From Marinovum algicola (GTDB lineage Bacteria; Pseudomonadota; Alphaproteobacteria; Rhodobacterales; Rhodobacteraceae): 64,000 nt of DNA. The notes under the pieces are model-generated. The model ran no database searches. It worked only from the letters and a program-made list of their open reading frames with translations, and was not told where the DNA came from. The stretch is from assembly GCF_900109145.1 (NCBI RefSeq), contig NZ_FNYY01000008.1, positions 124,001 through 188,000 of the forward strand, in the 5' to 3' direction. Each line of letters starts with the position of its first letter. Within the stretch, counting starts at the first letter, position 1. The position numbers and the translations under genes were made by a program. Below, piece by piece: positions 27,139 to 36,877 of the stretch.

Positions 27139-27222
27139 TCAGCCGCAATGCGCCAGCATTTCGTTGAGGTCAGTCGGGGGGTTGTCCTCCGCGACCGGCT
27201 TGCCCCTGCGCCCGCGCAACCA
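27139..27222 (-). pseudogene. Stranded remnant of an ATP-dependent DNA ligase C-terminus
   Basis: On the minus strand this reads ...GKPVAEDNPPTDLNEMLAHCG then stop, against KPVAEANTLADLNEMLALYG at the end of the intact ligase at 27330. The match covers about the last 28 residues, then fades into GC-rich non-coding sequence. It has no start of its own, so it is a gene fragment left by duplication or by replacement with a diverged allele. Confidence 0.75.
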
Positions 27223-27329
27223 GCGCGCCAGATACATCGCGCGCCGGCCCCCGCGCCGGGGCCTCTTCGCGGGCGGGCCGCGGGGGCCCGGGTCATGCCC
27301 GGGACGGGGTGGTTTGGAGGCCGGTCGGC

Positions 27330-28919
27330 TCAGCCGTAAAGCGCCAGCATTTCGTTGAGGTCGGCCAGGGTGTTGGCCTCCGCGACCGGCTTGTCCCTGC
27401 GCCAGCGCAGCATGCGCGGAAAGCGCAGTGCGACGCCGGATTTGTGGCGCGACGAGGCCTGTATCCCTTCGAAGGCAATCTCGAAGACATGGGCCGGCGT
27501 GACCTGCCGGACCGGGCCGAACCGCTGTAATGTGTTGCGCCGCACCCAGGCGGTGATCTCGCGGAACTCGGCATCGGTGAGGCCGGAATAGGCCTTGGCG
27601 AAGGGCACCAGATCGTCGCCGTGCCAGACCGCGAAGGTGAAATCGGTGAACAGGTTGGCGCGCCGGCCGCTGCCCGATTGCGCATAGATCATCACCGCGT
27701 CGACGGTCAGCGGATCGACCTTCCATTTCCACCAGTCGCCGCGCCTGCGGCCGGCCAGATAGGGGCTGGCGCGGCGCTTGATCATCAGGCCCTCGACATT
27801 GTGGCTGCGGCTCTCGTGCCGGACCGCGGCCAGCGCCGCCCAACTGTCAAAGGCGACTTCCCGCGACAGCCGCAGGGGCGCGTCGGGAGGCACTTCGGCC
27901 AGAACAGCTTCGAGCCGGGCCCGGCGCGCGTCGAACGGCTCCTGTCGCAGATCCGCCCCCCCGGCTTCGAGCAGATCGTAGGCCATGAAGATCACCGGTG
28001 CCTCGCGCAGCGCCTTGGCCGAGACCTTCTTCAGCCCGATGCGTTTCTGCAAGGCGTTGAACCCCAGTGGCGCACCCGCGGCAAAGGCCAGGATCTCGCC
28101 GTCCATCACCGTGCCGTCGGGCAGGAAATCGGCGAGCTGCGCCAGCTCCGGGAAGCGGTCGGTCATCAGTTCTTCGCTCCGCGACCAGATATGATGCCCG
28201 CCGCCGCGCCGGATGAACTGGCCCCGGATGCCATCCCATTTGCGTTCGGCGTGCCACCCGGCAGGGGCGCCCAGATCGGCCGGGTTCTCCACCGGATGGG
28301 CGAGGTAGAACGGATAGGGGCGCGAAAGAACGGCTGTCGGGTCATCGGCCTCGATCAGTGCTTCCCAGCTGGTGGTTTCCGGCGTCCAGTTGCCCATCAG
28401 CTTGTGGGTCAGCACCGCCACGTCCTGACCGGTGGAGATGGCCAGCGCGCGGGTCATCAGCCGGGCGCTGACACCCATGCGAAAGCCGCCGGTCAGCAGC
28501 TTGTTGAACAAGAACCGCTCTTGCGTGGCAAGGCTGTCCCAGGCGGCGATGACGGCGGATTTGCGCGCCGCCTCGTCGAGCGTCGCCAGCGCCTTGACCG
28601 TGGCGATCCAGTGGCTGAGGCTCTGGTCGCGCGGTTCGCGGGGCGCGGGCAGGACGAGGCTGATGGTCTCGGCCAGATCGCCGACCACGTGATAGCTGTC
28701 TTCGAAGAGCCATTCGGGCAACCTCGCCACCTCGGCCGCCCATTGGCGCAGCCGGGTTGCGGTGACGGCGCGTTTCGGCCGGCGGCCGGTAAAGAGCGCG
28801 ATGGTCCAGAGCCGATCCTGTGGCGTGGCGCGGCCCAGGTAATCGGCCAGCGCCGCGAGTTTGACATTGGTCTTGGTGCTTTCGTCGATGCGGGCGAAGA
28901 GGGCGGCGAAATCCTTCAT
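27330..28919 (-). CDS. ATP-dependent DNA ligase (nuclease-associated type, LigB-like)
   Basis: 529 residues. An N-terminal DNA-binding domain (about 1-190) precedes the nucleotidyltransferase core with adenylated Lys227 in ERKWDGIRG; later motifs include DGEILAF near 284, FMAYDLLE near 325, and VEGLMIKRR.SPY and WWKWKVDPLTVDAV near 390-415, then an OB fold. This class works with a metallo-beta-lactamase nuclease, a DEXH helicase and a phosphoesterase in a poorly understood repair system. Here its start overlaps the nuclease stop by 4 bp (ATGA), but helicase and phosphoesterase are missing nearby. Confidence 0.93.
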   Translation of the reverse strand: MKDFAALFARIDESTKTNVKLAALADYLGRATPQDRLWTIALFTGRRPKRAVTATRLRQWAAEVARLPEWLFEDSYHVVGDLAETISLVLPAPREPRDQSLSHWIATVKALATLDEAARKSAVIAAWDSLATQERFLFNKLLTGGFRMGVSARLMTRALAISTGQDVAVLTHKLMGNWTPETTSWEALIEADDPTAVLSRPYPFYLAHPVENPADLGAPAGWHAERKWDGIRGQFIRRGGGHHIWSRSEELMTDRFPELAQLADFLPDGTVMDGEILAFAAGAPLGFNALQKRIGLKKVSAKALREAPVIFMAYDLLEAGGADLRQEPFDARRARLEAVLAEVPPDAPLRLSREVAFDSWAALAAVRHESRSHNVEGLMIKRRASPYLAGRRRGDWWKWKVDPLTVDAVMIYAQSGSGRRANLFTDFTFAVWHGDDLVPFAKAYSGLTDAEFREITAWVRRNTLQRFGPVRQVTPAHVFEIAFEGIQASSRHKSGVALRFPRMLRWRRDKPVAEANTLADLNEMLALYG

Positions 28920-29920
28920 GTCGCGTCCTCGCCATCGTCGCCGCTGTAATCGGTCGAGACGACATGGGCGTCATGGCCCTGTTCGCAGAGCCAGCGCTGA
29001 AATGCCGAAGTGTAGCCGTGGGTGACAAAGACCTTCTCGGCCCCGGTCGCCTTGATCGCGGCGTTCAACCCCGCCCAATCGGCATGGTCGGAGACCACGA
29101 AACCGCGATCGATGCCGCGCCGCCGGCGCACGCCGCGCAGCGTCATCCAGCCCGAGGCAAAGGCGGTGGCGGCCCCGGGGAAGCGACGTGCCCAATTCTG
29201 CGTCGTGCTGCCCGGCGTGGCGATGATCAGCGCGCCGGGATGGCTCTTGGCCGAGACGTCCTCGGTGATCGGTTGCGTCCCGGGCAGGGTGATCCCCTGG
29301 GCACGCAGTACCGCGTTGGTGTTTTCCACCGCGGTCACGGTCAAGAGCGGGCCGATCCCGGCGTCCACCGTCCGCATCAGCCGCTGCGCCTTGCCCAGCG
29401 CATAGGCGCCAAGGATCGAGGCCCGCCCCTCGGCCGCATTGGCGGCCCACCACCCGTTGATCTGTTGCGCGAGCTGTTCCTGTGGGGTCCATTTGAAGAT
29501 CGGCAGGCCAAAGGTGCATTCCGAGATGAAAGCATGGCAGCGCACCGGTTCGAAGGCCTCTGAGAGCCCATCATCGACGGTCTTGTAATCGCCCGAGGCA
29601 ACCCAGACCTCGCCGGCAACCGCGACGCGGATCTGCGCCGAGCCGGGCACATGGCCGGCCGGGTGAAAGGAGACGTCTGCATCGCCGATCCGCCGGGTCT
29701 CTCCATAGGCGATGGTCTCGATCCGGGCGTCATCGCCCAGCCGGTGGCGCAGCACCGGGGCTGTGCCTTCGGTCGCCAGGTAACGGCCTATCCCGGGGCG
29801 GGCGTGGTCGGAATGACCGTGGGTGATCAGCGCGCGCGCCACCGGGCGCCAGGGGTCGATGTAGAAATCGCCCGCCGGGCAATAGATGCCCCTGTCGGTG
29901 AAGGTGAGAACGCCGGCCAT
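28916..29920 (-). CDS. Ligase-associated DNA exonuclease (metallo-beta-lactamase/beta-CASP type)
   Basis: 334 residues. The metal site THGHSDHA (His34, His36, Asp38, His39) is near the N-terminus, preceded by GIYCPAGDFYIDPWRP, the hallmark of the family linked to ATP-dependent DNA ligases. Further conserved blocks include VWVASGDYKT.DGLSEAFEPV and FVVSDHADWAGL. It is expected to trim DNA ends before ligation in the cytoplasm. Translationally coupled to the ligase by a 4-bp overlap. Confidence 0.92.
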   Translation of the reverse strand: MAGVLTFTDRGIYCPAGDFYIDPWRPVARALITHGHSDHARPGIGRYLATEGTAPVLRHRLGDDARIETIAYGETRRIGDADVSFHPAGHVPGSAQIRVAVAGEVWVASGDYKTVDDGLSEAFEPVRCHAFISECTFGLPIFKWTPQEQLAQQINGWWAANAAEGRASILGAYALGKAQRLMRTVDAGIGPLLTVTAVENTNAVLRAQGITLPGTQPITEDVSAKSHPGALIIATPGSTTQNWARRFPGAATAFASGWMTLRGVRRRRGIDRGFVVSDHADWAGLNAAIKATGAEKVFVTHGYTSAFQRWLCEQGHDAHVVSTDYSGDDGEDAT

Positions 29921-30008
29921 GCCCCTTGTTATAGGACGGCAGGCCGGGCGGCAAAGACGGCAGTGGCCCGTGTGACGGGGGGCGGGGGCATCGCCGCGCC
30001 GAAACGAA

Positions 30009-30036
30009 GAAGGCCCGCCCTTTCGGGCGGGCCTTC
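30009..30036 (-). terminator. Rho-independent terminator of etfBA
   Basis: GAAGGCCCGCCC and GGGCGGGCCTTC form a 12-bp perfect stem with a TTTC loop, 36 bp after the etfA stop. On the minus strand it is followed by TTCGTTTCGG. The symmetric stem may also stop transcription from the plus strand. Confidence 0.82.
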
Positions 30037-30071
30037 GGAAGGTGCGGGGTGGGTTTTCAACCCACCGCGCC

Positions 30072-30998
30072 TCACAGTTTCTCGGTCAGCTCGGGCACCG
30101 CGGTAAAGAGATCCGCCACCAGGCCATAGTCGGCCACCTGAAAGATCGGCGCCTCCTCGTCCTTGTTGATCGCGACGATGACCTTCGAATCCTTCATCCC
30201 TGCAAGGTGCTGGATTGCGCCAGAGATGCCGACGGCAATATAGAGGTCCGGCGCCACGACCTTGCCGGTCTGGCCAACCTGCCAGTCGTTCGGCGCAAAG
30301 CCCGAATCGACCGCCGCACGCGAGGCGCCGACCGCCGCGCCGAGCTTGTCCGCCAGGGCTTCGATGATCTTGAAGTCCTCTTCCGAACCGACGCCGCGGC
30401 CGCCCGAGACAACCACGCCCGCCGAGGTCAGCTCCGGCCGGTCGCTCTCGGCCAGCTTGTCCTCGACCCACTCGGACAGGCCCGGATTCTCGGCCGCGCC
30501 GATGGTTTCGACCGGGGCGGCCGCCTGGTCGCCCGCCGCGTCGAAGGTCGAGGTGCGGATCGAGACCACCTTCTTGGCGTCCGAGGATTTTACCGTCTGC
30601 ACCGCATTGCCGGCATAGATCGGGCGCTCGAAGGTGGCACCGTCGATCACCCCCGAGACATCCGAGATCACCATGACGTCGAGCAGTGCCGCCACGCGGG
30701 GCAGCACGTTTTTCGCATCGGTCGTGGCCGGGGCAACGATATGTTCATAGGTGTCGGCCAGGCTGACGATCAGCGCGGCGGTGGATTCCGCCAGCCGGTG
30801 GCCCAGCGAGGCATCCTCGGCCACCAGAACCTTGGCGACACCCGCGATCTTCGCGGCCTCATCACCTGCGGCGGCGGCATGGCCACCGGCGCAGAGCACA
30901 TGCACGTCGCCCAGCTGGGCCACCGCGTTCACCGCCTTGGCGGTGGCGTCGAGGCTCAGCTCGCCATCATTGACTTCGGCAAGAAGGAGTACAGCCAT
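30072..30998 (-). CDS. etfA: Electron transfer flavoprotein alpha subunit
   Basis: 308 residues. The C-terminal FAD domain is clear: [14 protein letters not shown] near 200-213, [16 protein letters not shown] near 234-249, [10 protein letters not shown] near 262-271 and [17 protein letters not shown] near 277-295. EtfAB accepts electrons from acyl-CoA and related dehydrogenases and passes them to ETF-ubiquinone oxidoreductase. Its ATG begins directly after the etfB TAA stop, so the two are co-translated. The acyl-CoA dehydrogenase at 57850 is a likely electron donor. Confidence 0.97.
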   Translation of the reverse strand: MAVLLLAEVNDGELSLDATAKAVNAVAQLGDVHVLCAGGHAAAAGDEAAKIAGVAKVLVAEDASLGHRLAESTAALIVSLADTYEHIVAPATTDAKNVLPRVAALLDVMVISDVSGVIDGATFERPIYAGNAVQTVKSSDAKKVVSIRTSTFDAAGDQAAAPVETIGAAENPGLSEWVEDKLAESDRPELTSAGVVVSGGRGVGSEEDFKIIEALADKLGAAVGASRAAVDSGFAPNDWQVGQTGKVVAPDLYIAVGISGAIQHLAGMKDSKVIVAINKDEEAPIFQVADYGLVADLFTAVPELTEKL

Positions 30999-31757
30999 TT
31001 AAACAGCCCCCGCAGCTTTGAGTTTCGCGATCAGCTCGTCGACCGAACCGACCATTTCGCCGGCGGCGCGCGCCGGCGGCTCTTCGGTCTTGAGCACTTC
31101 GAGCCGCGGGCTCACATCGACGCCGTAATCCTCGGGGGTCTTTTCCTCGAGCGGTTTCTTCTTGGCCTTCATGATGTTGGGCAACGAGGCATAGCGCGGT
31201 TCATTGAGGCGCAGGTCCACGGTGACCACGGCCGGCATCTTGACGCTGATCGTCTGAAGGCCGCCGTCGACCTCGCGGGTGACCTTGGCGGTCTCGCCCT
31301 CGATATCGACCTCGGAGGCGAAGGTCGCCTGGCTCCAGCCAAGCAGCGCGGCGGTCATCTGGCCGGTTGCGTTCATGTCGTTGTCGATCGCCTGCTTGCC
31401 GCAGAGCACGAGGCCGGGGGCCTCTTCCTCGACGATTTTCGCCAGGATCTTGGCCACGGCCAGCGGCTCGATGTCCTTGTGCACGTCATCGGCGGCCACC
31501 ACCAGGATCGCGCGGTCGGCGCCCATCGCCAGCGCGGTGCGCAGGGTTTCCTGCGCCTGCTTGACGCCAATGGACACGGCGACGATTTCCTCGGCCTTGC
31601 CGGCCTCTTTCAGGCGGATCGCCTCTTCCACGGCGATCTCGTCGAAGGGATTCATCGACATCTTGACATTGGCCAGATCGACACCGCTGCCGTCCGCTTT
31701 GACACGAACTTTCACGTTGTAGTCGATCACGCGTTTGACGGGTACGAGGACCTTCAT
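30999..31757 (-). CDS. etfB: Electron transfer flavoprotein beta subunit
   Basis: 252 residues. Begins [19 protein letters not shown] and has the EtfB pattern [14 protein letters not shown] (near 36-49), [20 protein letters not shown] (near 119-138), VTREVDGG, and [12 protein letters not shown], plus the C-terminal recognition-loop region for dehydrogenase partners. Binds AMP and docks partner dehydrogenases. AGGAGAG lies 8 nt before the ATG. First gene of the etfBA operon. Confidence 0.97.
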   Translation of the reverse strand: MKVLVPVKRVIDYNVKVRVKADGSGVDLANVKMSMNPFDEIAVEEAIRLKEAGKAEEIVAVSIGVKQAQETLRTALAMGADRAILVVAADDVHKDIEPLAVAKILAKIVEEEAPGLVLCGKQAIDNDMNATGQMTAALLGWSQATFASEVDIEGETAKVTREVDGGLQTISVKMPAVVTVDLRLNEPRYASLPNIMKAKKKPLEEKTPEDYGVDVSPRLEVLKTEEPPARAAGEMVGSVDELIAKLKAAGAV

Positions 31758-31908
31758 CTGCGCAACTCTCCTATTGGTTTTCGCCCCTTGCGGGCCGAGT
31801 CAGAACTTCTTGTCCGGGGTTGTTGATAAAGGCTGGTTTCCGGCGGCAACAGGCCAAAATCGTCACGCTAGCGCTAAAGGACGCCGCGTTTACGCGAAAC
31901 TCCGACGC

Positions 31909-32874
31909 CTATGCGCTCCGCCAATCGAAGAAACCGGGGCCCGCGCGCTCCAGCAGACGGCGGCCCATGTCGCGGCCCAGCGCCGCGCCATCGGCGATCG
32001 GCGCCTCGCCCGCATCGGTCAGCGTCTCGGAGCCGTCGGGCCGCAGGATCTCGCCGCGCAGGCGCAACGTGCCCCCCGAAAGCTCGGCCAGCCCGGCTAT
32101 CGGTGTTTCGCAGGAGCCATCGAGCGCAGCGAGAAAGGCGCGTTCGGCGGCAAGCCGCTGGGCGGTCTCGCGGTGATGGATCGGCTCGAGCAGGGCGGCG
32201 GTGGCCGTGTCATCGGCGCGCCGTTCGATGCCGATGGCGCCCTGGGCCACGGCGGGCAGCATGTCTTCGGGGGCAATCGGATAGGCCGGCACCTCGGCCA
32301 GCATGCCCAGCCGGGTCAGCCCGGCCATGGCGAGAAAGGTGCAGGAGGCGACGCCCTCCTCGAGCTTGCGCAGCCGGGTCTGGACGTTGCCGCGAAACTG
32401 CACCACCTCGAGATCGGGACGGCGGTTGAGCAGCTGCGCCCGGCGCCGCAGCGACGAGGTGCCCACCACCGCGCCGCGAGGCAGATCGGCGATGCCGCCG
32501 AGGCGGGGCGAGATAAAGGCATCACGCACATCCTCACGCGGGAGATAACAGTCGAGCACAAGGCCCTCGGGCTGGTCGACCGGCATGTCCTTCATCGAAT
32601 GCACCGCGATGTCGATGGCGCCGGAAAGCAGGGCCGCCTCGATCTCCTTGGTGAACAGCCCCTTGCCGCCCAGCTCCTTGAGCGGTGTATCACTGGCGAT
32701 CAGCGCCCGGTCGTCGCCGGTGGTCTTGATCACCACGATGGCAAAGGCCGCCTCGGGCAGGGCGAAGGCGGCGCAGATGCGGGCGCGGGTTTCATGCGCC
32801 TGGGCCAGCGCCAGCGGCGAGCCACGGGTGCCGATTTTCAGCGGCGCGTCGGGGGAGGGGAGGGCATGCGTCAT
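31909..32874 (-). CDS. hemC: Porphobilinogen deaminase (hydroxymethylbilane synthase)
   Basis: 321 residues. Assembles four porphobilinogens into hydroxymethylbilane on a dipyrromethane cofactor attached to Cys255 (GSCETPIAG). Also visible: [14 protein letters not shown] at 13-26, catalytic Asp96 in HSMKDMP, and [12 protein letters not shown] at 160-171. ATG 32874 was chosen because the long upstream frame runs antisense through hemE. Divergent from hemE, which codes for a later enzyme of the same pathway; the 99-bp gap holds both promoters. Confidence 0.97.
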   Translation of the reverse strand: MTHALPSPDAPLKIGTRGSPLALAQAHETRARICAAFALPEAAFAIVVIKTTGDDRALIASDTPLKELGGKGLFTKEIEAALLSGAIDIAVHSMKDMPVDQPEGLVLDCYLPREDVRDAFISPRLGGIADLPRGAVVGTSSLRRRAQLLNRRPDLEVVQFRGNVQTRLRKLEEGVASCTFLAMAGLTRLGMLAEVPAYPIAPEDMLPAVAQGAIGIERRADDTATAALLEPIHHRETAQRLAAERAFLAALDGSCETPIAGLAELSGGTLRLRGEILRPDGSETLTDAGEAPIADGAALGRDMGRRLLERAGPGFFDWRSA

Positions 32875-32973
32875 GCGCCGATGTCTAGCTGCGGGCCCGG
32901 GGCGTGGCAAGCGGCTGGCTTGACATCGCTGTCCGGGCGAGAGACCAACCCCGGAACCAAAGCGGAGACCGGC
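32875..32973. promoter_or_regulatory. hemC-hemE divergent promoter region
   Basis: A consensus -35 hexamer TTGACA at 32920 points toward hemE, but the sequence 17 bp later (GACCAA) is a poor -10. No FNR-type TTGAT-N4-ATCAA site and no ICE are present. Confidence 0.35.
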
Positions 32974-34011
32974 ATGACCCAAGCGAACAAGACCATCCTG
33001 CGCGCGCTGGCGGGCGAGACCCTGCCGGTGCCGCCGATCTGGATGATGCGCCAGGCCGGCCGCTACCTGCCGGAATACCGGGCGACGCGGGCCCAGGCGG
33101 GCGATTTCCTGTCGCTGTGCTACAATCCCGAGCTGGCGGCCGAGGTGACCTTGCAGCCGATCCGGCGCTACGGGTTCGATGCCGCGATCCTCTTTGCCGA
33201 TATCCTTCTGGTGCCGCAGGCACTGGGCGCCGATCTGTGGTTTGTCACCGGCGAGGGGCCGCGGCTGTCGACGATCACCGAACAGCGGCAGTTCGACGCG
33301 CTGAAACCGGCCTCGGACATCCACGACACCCTGGCGCCGATCTACGAGACGGTGCGCCTCCTTTCGCGCGAGCTGCCTTCGGAGACCACGCTGATCGGCT
33401 TTGCCGGCGCGCCCTGGACGGTGGCGACCTATATGATCGCCGGGCGCGGCACGCCCGATCAGGGCCCGGCGCATGCGCTTAAAGACGAAAACCGCGCGCT
33501 CTTCGAGGCGCTGCTGGATCGGATCACCGAGGCCACGATTCTCTATCTCTCGGCGCAGATCGAGGCCGGGGCCGAGGTGGTGAAACTGTTCGACAGCTGG
33601 GCCGGCTCGCTCAAGGGGGCGGATTTTGACCGTTATGCGCTGGCCCCGGCCAAGCGGATCATCGCGGCGCTGAAGGAAAAGCATCCGGGCATTCCGGTGA
33701 TCGCCTTTCCGCGTGAGGCGGGCGAGAAATACGTGGGCTTCCATCAGGCGACCGGCGCCGATTGCGTGGCGCTCGACAATTCCGTCGATGCGGCCTGGGC
33801 GGCTGCGCATGTGCAGGTGGATGGCTGCGTTCAGGGCAACCTCGCCTCGTCGCATATGGTCACCGGCGGCCAGGCCCTGGTTGCGGAGACCCGCGCCATT
33901 GTCGAAGCCTTTCGCGGCGGGCCGCATATCTTCAATCTCGGCCACGGGATCACCCCGGATGCGGACCCGGAGAACGTGGCGTTGATGATCGAGACGGTGC
34001 GCGGAATGTAA
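32974..34011 (+). CDS. hemE: Uroporphyrinogen decarboxylase
   Basis: 345 residues. Decarboxylates the four acetate side chains of uroporphyrinogen III to give coproporphyrinogen III. Signatures: [17 protein letters not shown] (near 20-36), the substrate-arginine region; [33 protein letters not shown]; and [11 protein letters not shown] 32974 follows GCGGAGACC; the frame is open far upstream (to 31735) only because it runs antisense through hemC. Two palindromic repeats follow its stop. Confidence 0.97.
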   Translation: MTQANKTILRALAGETLPVPPIWMMRQAGRYLPEYRATRAQAGDFLSLCYNPELAAEVTLQPIRRYGFDAAILFADILLVPQALGADLWFVTGEGPRLSTITEQRQFDALKPASDIHDTLAPIYETVRLLSRELPSETTLIGFAGAPWTVATYMIAGRGTPDQGPAHALKDENRALFEALLDRITEATILYLSAQIEAGAEVVKLFDSWAGSLKGADFDRYALAPAKRIIAALKEKHPGIPVIAFPREAGEKYVGFHQATGADCVALDNSVDAAWAAAHVQVDGCVQGNLASSHMVTGGQALVAETRAIVEAFRGGPHIFNLGHGITPDADPENVALMIETVRGM

Positions 34012-34018
34012 GGCGCGC

Positions 34019-34039
34019 GCCCCGGACCTGATCCGGGGC
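34019..34039. repeat. Dispersed palindrome, copy 6 (GCCCCGGA / TCCGGGGC)
   Basis: Perfect 8-bp arms around CCTGA, starting 8 bp after the hemE stop codon; possible hemE terminator without a T-tract. Confidence 0.6.
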
Positions 34040-34061
34040 CTCCCCGCCCTTGGCCCAAGAG

Positions 34062-34083
34062 GTCCCGGATCGGGGTCCGGGAC
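34062..34083. repeat. Dispersed palindrome, copy 7 (GTCCCGGA / TCCGGGAC)
   Basis: Perfect 8-bp arms around TCGGGG, 22 bp after copy 6. The rest of the gap to 34226 shows no gene. Confidence 0.6.
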
Positions 34084-34226
34084 GCGGAGCGCTTTGGGGC
34101 GTGCTTCAAGTTGGCGCCGCGCCCGACTTATGTGCGTCACCGCACAGGCGGCTCTGCGCTGCGAATTGCACATTGCACCGTCACACATGACCATTAGATT
34201 GCCGCTGCGCGCGCAAGGAGGCTCCG

Positions 34227-35168
34227 ATGACGACGATCGTGGAAATCGACGACCTGAAAAAAGTGTATGACGGCGGCTTCGAGGCGCTCAAGGGGGTGTC
34301 TCTCGATATCCGCGAGGGCGAGATCCTGGCGCTGCTGGGGCCGAACGGCGCCGGCAAGACGACGCTGATCTCGACCGTTTGCGGCATCACCAATGCCACC
34401 TCGGGCAGCGTGCGCGTCGGCGGGCATGACATCGTCACCGACTTTCGCGCCGCGCGCGCGATGATCGGCCTGGTGCCGCAGGAAATCTCGCTCGAACCTT
34501 TCGAGACGGTGATCCGGGCGGTGCGTTATTCACGCGGGCTGTTCGGTTGCAAGCGCGACGACGCCCATATCGAAAAGGTGCTGCGCGACCTGTCGCTCTG
34601 GGACAAGCGCAATGCCAAGACCATGGAGCTCTCCGGCGGCATGAAACGCCGGGTGCTGATTGCCAAGGCGCTGAGCCACCAGCCCCGGGTGCTGTTTCTC
34701 GACGAGCCCACCGCCGGGGTCGATGTCGAACTGCGCCGCGACATGTGGAAGGTGGTGGCCGAGCTCAAGGCCTCGGGCGTGACCATCATCCTGACCACCC
34801 ACTACATCGAGGAGGCCGAGGCCATCGCCGATCGGGTGGGGGTGATCGCCAAGGGCGAACTGCTGCTGATCGAGGAAAAGACGGCGCTGATGGCGCGGAT
34901 GGGGCGCAAGACGCTCGACATCGAGCTGACCGATCCGGTCGAAACCATTCCGGCGAGCCTGTCGGGCTATGAGCTGGAGATCGTCCAGGACGGCGCCGCG
35001 CTGCGCTACAGCTATGACACCAACGCCGACCGCACCGGCATCACCAAGCTGCTGTCCGACCTGTCCGGGGCCGGGTTGCAGATGAGCGACCTGCAAACCC
35101 GGCAGTCCAGTCTGGAAGAGATTTTCGTCGACCTCGTGGCCGACAACGGCAAGGAGGAAGCGGCATGA
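34227..35168 (+). CDS. ABC transporter ATP-binding protein (YadG-like)
   Basis: 313 residues. Walker [10 protein letters not shown] (38-46), signature LSGGMKRR (135-142), Walker [11 protein letters not shown] (155-164), and the H-loop in TTHYIEEAE. The C-terminal extension of about 90 residues is typical of the YadG/DrrA-type exporters. AAGGAGGC precedes the ATG. Its stop overlaps the permease start by 4 bp (ATGA), so they form one exporter at the inner membrane. Substrate unknown. Confidence 0.93.
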   Translation: MTTIVEIDDLKKVYDGGFEALKGVSLDIREGEILALLGPNGAGKTTLISTVCGITNATSGSVRVGGHDIVTDFRAARAMIGLVPQEISLEPFETVIRAVRYSRGLFGCKRDDAHIEKVLRDLSLWDKRNAKTMELSGGMKRRVLIAKALSHQPRVLFLDEPTAGVDVELRRDMWKVVAELKASGVTIILTTHYIEEAEAIADRVGVIAKGELLLIEEKTALMARMGRKTLDIELTDPVETIPASLSGYELEIVQDGAALRYSYDTNADRTGITKLLSDLSGAGLQMSDLQTRQSSLEEIFVDLVADNGKEEAA

Positions 35169-35926
35169 ACCTGCGCGCGGTCGGGGCCATCTACAAGGTT
35201 GAAATGGCGCGGTTCTTCCGCACTCTGGCGCAGAGCTTCATCTCGCCGGTCATTTCCACCTCGCTCTATTTCGTGGTCTTCGGCACCGCCATAGGCAGCC
35301 GCATCGATCAGGTTGAAGGCATCAGCTATGGCGCCTTCATCGTGCCGGGGCTGATCATGCTCACGGTGATGACCCAGGGCATCTCGAACGCCTCTTTCGG
35401 CATCTATTTCCCGAAATTCATCGGCACCTTCTACGAGTTGCTTTCGGCGCCGATCAACTTTCTCGAGATCGTGGTGGGCTTTGCCGGGGCGGCGGCGACC
35501 AAGGCGCTGTTCATCGGGCTGGTGATCCTGGCCACCTCGGCCTTCTTTGTCGATCTCACGATCCTGCACCCGATGGCGATGCTGGCTTTTCTGGTACTGA
35601 CCTGCATTTCGTTTTCGCTCTTCGGTTTCATCATCGGCATCTGGGCCAGAAACTTCGAGCAATTGCAGCTTATCCCGCTGCTGGTGGTGACGCCGCTGGT
35701 CTTCCTCGGCGGGTCGTTTTATTCGATCTCGATGCTGCCGCCGTTCTGGCAGGGGGTCTCCTTCTTCAATCCGGTGGTCTATCTGATTTCGGGCTTCCGC
35801 TGGGCCTTTTTCGGCACGTCGGACGTGCCCATAGGGCTGAGCCTGCTGGCGATCGCCGGCTTCACCACGCTCTGCCTTGCCATCGTCTGGTGGATCTTTC
35901 GCACCGGCTGGCGCATCCGGACCTGA
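35165..35926 (+). CDS. ABC-2 type transporter permease (YadH-like)
   Basis: 253 residues with six predicted helices, an ABC-2 membrane domain. N-terminal amphipathic part [33 protein letters not shown], and the conserved late segment [22 protein letters not shown] followed by [15 protein letters not shown], both typical of YadH/DrrB permeases. Partner of the ATPase immediately upstream. No substrate clue nearby. Confidence 0.92.
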   Translation: MNLRAVGAIYKVEMARFFRTLAQSFISPVISTSLYFVVFGTAIGSRIDQVEGISYGAFIVPGLIMLTVMTQGISNASFGIYFPKFIGTFYELLSAPINFLEIVVGFAGAAATKALFIGLVILATSAFFVDLTILHPMAMLAFLVLTCISFSLFGFIIGIWARNFEQLQLIPLLVVTPLVFLGGSFYSISMLPPFWQGVSFFNPVVYLISGFRWAFFGTSDVPIGLSLLAIAGFTTLCLAIVWWIFRTGWRIRT

Positions 35927-36078
35927 CCGGGTGCCCCAGGCAGATGGTGGCCGCTCTGCCGGGAACGGACGCCCGGGGTCTGTGTGACGCAAGGATATGC
36001 CCGGGGTTTTCGCACCCACGGAAGAGATTGCGCAGATGAACCTTGTTTATCGGTGCCCGGCCTTCTAGATCCCTCGTC

Positions 36079-36876
36079 ATGAAACGCTGGCTTCCCTTTG
36101 TGAAATCCGGGCCCACCGTGGCCGTCCTGCGGCTCAACGGCGCGATTGGCCTCGGGGGGCGCATGGCGCTCAGCGATACCTCGCTGGCGCCGCTGATCGA
36201 AAAGGTCTTCAAACGCGGCAAACCCGATGCGGTGGCGCTGGAGATCAATTCCCCCGGCGGCTCGCCGGTGCAATCCTCGCTCATTGCCGGCCGTATCCGG
36301 CGGCAGGCGGCGGAAAAGAACATTCCGGTGATTGCCTTCGTCGAGGATGTGGCGGCCTCGGGCGGCTATTGGCTGGCCAGCGCGGCAGATGAAATCTACG
36401 CCGACCATTCCTCGATCATCGGCTCGATCGGGGTGATTTCGGCGGGCTTCGGCGCCAATGTCTTTCTTGCCCGTCAAGGGCTCGAACGGCGGGTGCATAC
36501 CGCTGGCGCGTCCAAGAGCTTTCTCGATCCCTTCCAGCCGGAAAAGGAAGAGGATGTGGTGCGGTTGCGGCGCCTGCTCGACCAGTTGCATGTGAATTTC
36601 ATCAGCCAGGTCAAGGAACGCCGCGGGGCCAAGCTGGCCGACAACCGCGATCTGTTTACCGGCGAGATCTGGGTCGGCGAGACGGCGCAGGAAGTCGGGC
36701 TGATCGACGGCATCGGCCATCTCGATCAGGTGATGAAGGACCGGTTCGGCGACAAGGTGAAATTCCGCCGCTACGGCCGCGGACGCAGCCTGGCGCAGCG
36801 GCTCGGCCTGTCGCTGGCCGAGGATGCCCTGGGGCTGATCGAAGAGCGGGCGGCCTATGCCCGGTTCGGGCTCTGA
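36079..36876 (+). CDS. S49-family signal-peptide-peptidase-like serine peptidase (SppA/SohB type)
   Basis: 265 residues from ATG 36079; a TTG at 36043 is in frame but less likely. The Ser/Lys dyad is visible: Ser94 in VAASGGYWLAS and Lys146 in AGASKSFLDPF, spaced 52 residues apart, as in Bacillus SppA. LEINSPGGSP (residues 54-63) forms the oxyanion region. There is no clear N-terminal TM, so it may act in the cytoplasm or peripherally. SppA-type enzymes degrade leftover signal peptides. The next small gene starts 1 nt after its stop. Confidence 0.9.
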   Translation: MKRWLPFVKSGPTVAVLRLNGAIGLGGRMALSDTSLAPLIEKVFKRGKPDAVALEINSPGGSPVQSSLIAGRIRRQAAEKNIPVIAFVEDVAASGGYWLASAADEIYADHSSIIGSIGVISAGFGANVFLARQGLERRVHTAGASKSFLDPFQPEKEEDVVRLRRLLDQLHVNFISQVKERRGAKLADNRDLFTGEIWVGETAQEVGLIDGIGHLDQVMKDRFGDKVKFRRYGRGRSLAQRLGLSLAEDALGLIEERAAYARFGL

Positions 36877-36877
36877 C

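Larger units (their letters stand above)
27033..27329. repeat. Diverged tandem duplication of about 190 bp covering the 3' end of the DNA ligase gene
   Basis: The segment around 27033-27222 and the segment around 27223-27412 align along their length at an offset of 191 bp, with roughly one base in six changed. Each contains a GTCCCGGG-type palindrome (27094-27114 and 27285-27305) and the coding end of the ligase. The second copy is the working end of the gene; the first is a stranded tail. No complete gene lies in this gap. Confidence 0.8.

Noticed and set aside
27621-28949. 442-codon plus-strand open frame opposite the DNA ligase
   Set aside because: Shadow frame; the ligase on the other strand has intact catalytic motifs and translational coupling.
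31735-32973. 413-codon N-terminal extension of hemE
   Set aside because: It runs antisense through hemC; ATG 32974 yields a normal-length HemE with a ribosome-binding site.
34012-34226. Chromosome origin next to hemE, as in Caulobacter
   Set aside because: No DnaA-box cluster and no AT-rich unwinding region in the gap; it holds two palindromic repeats only.
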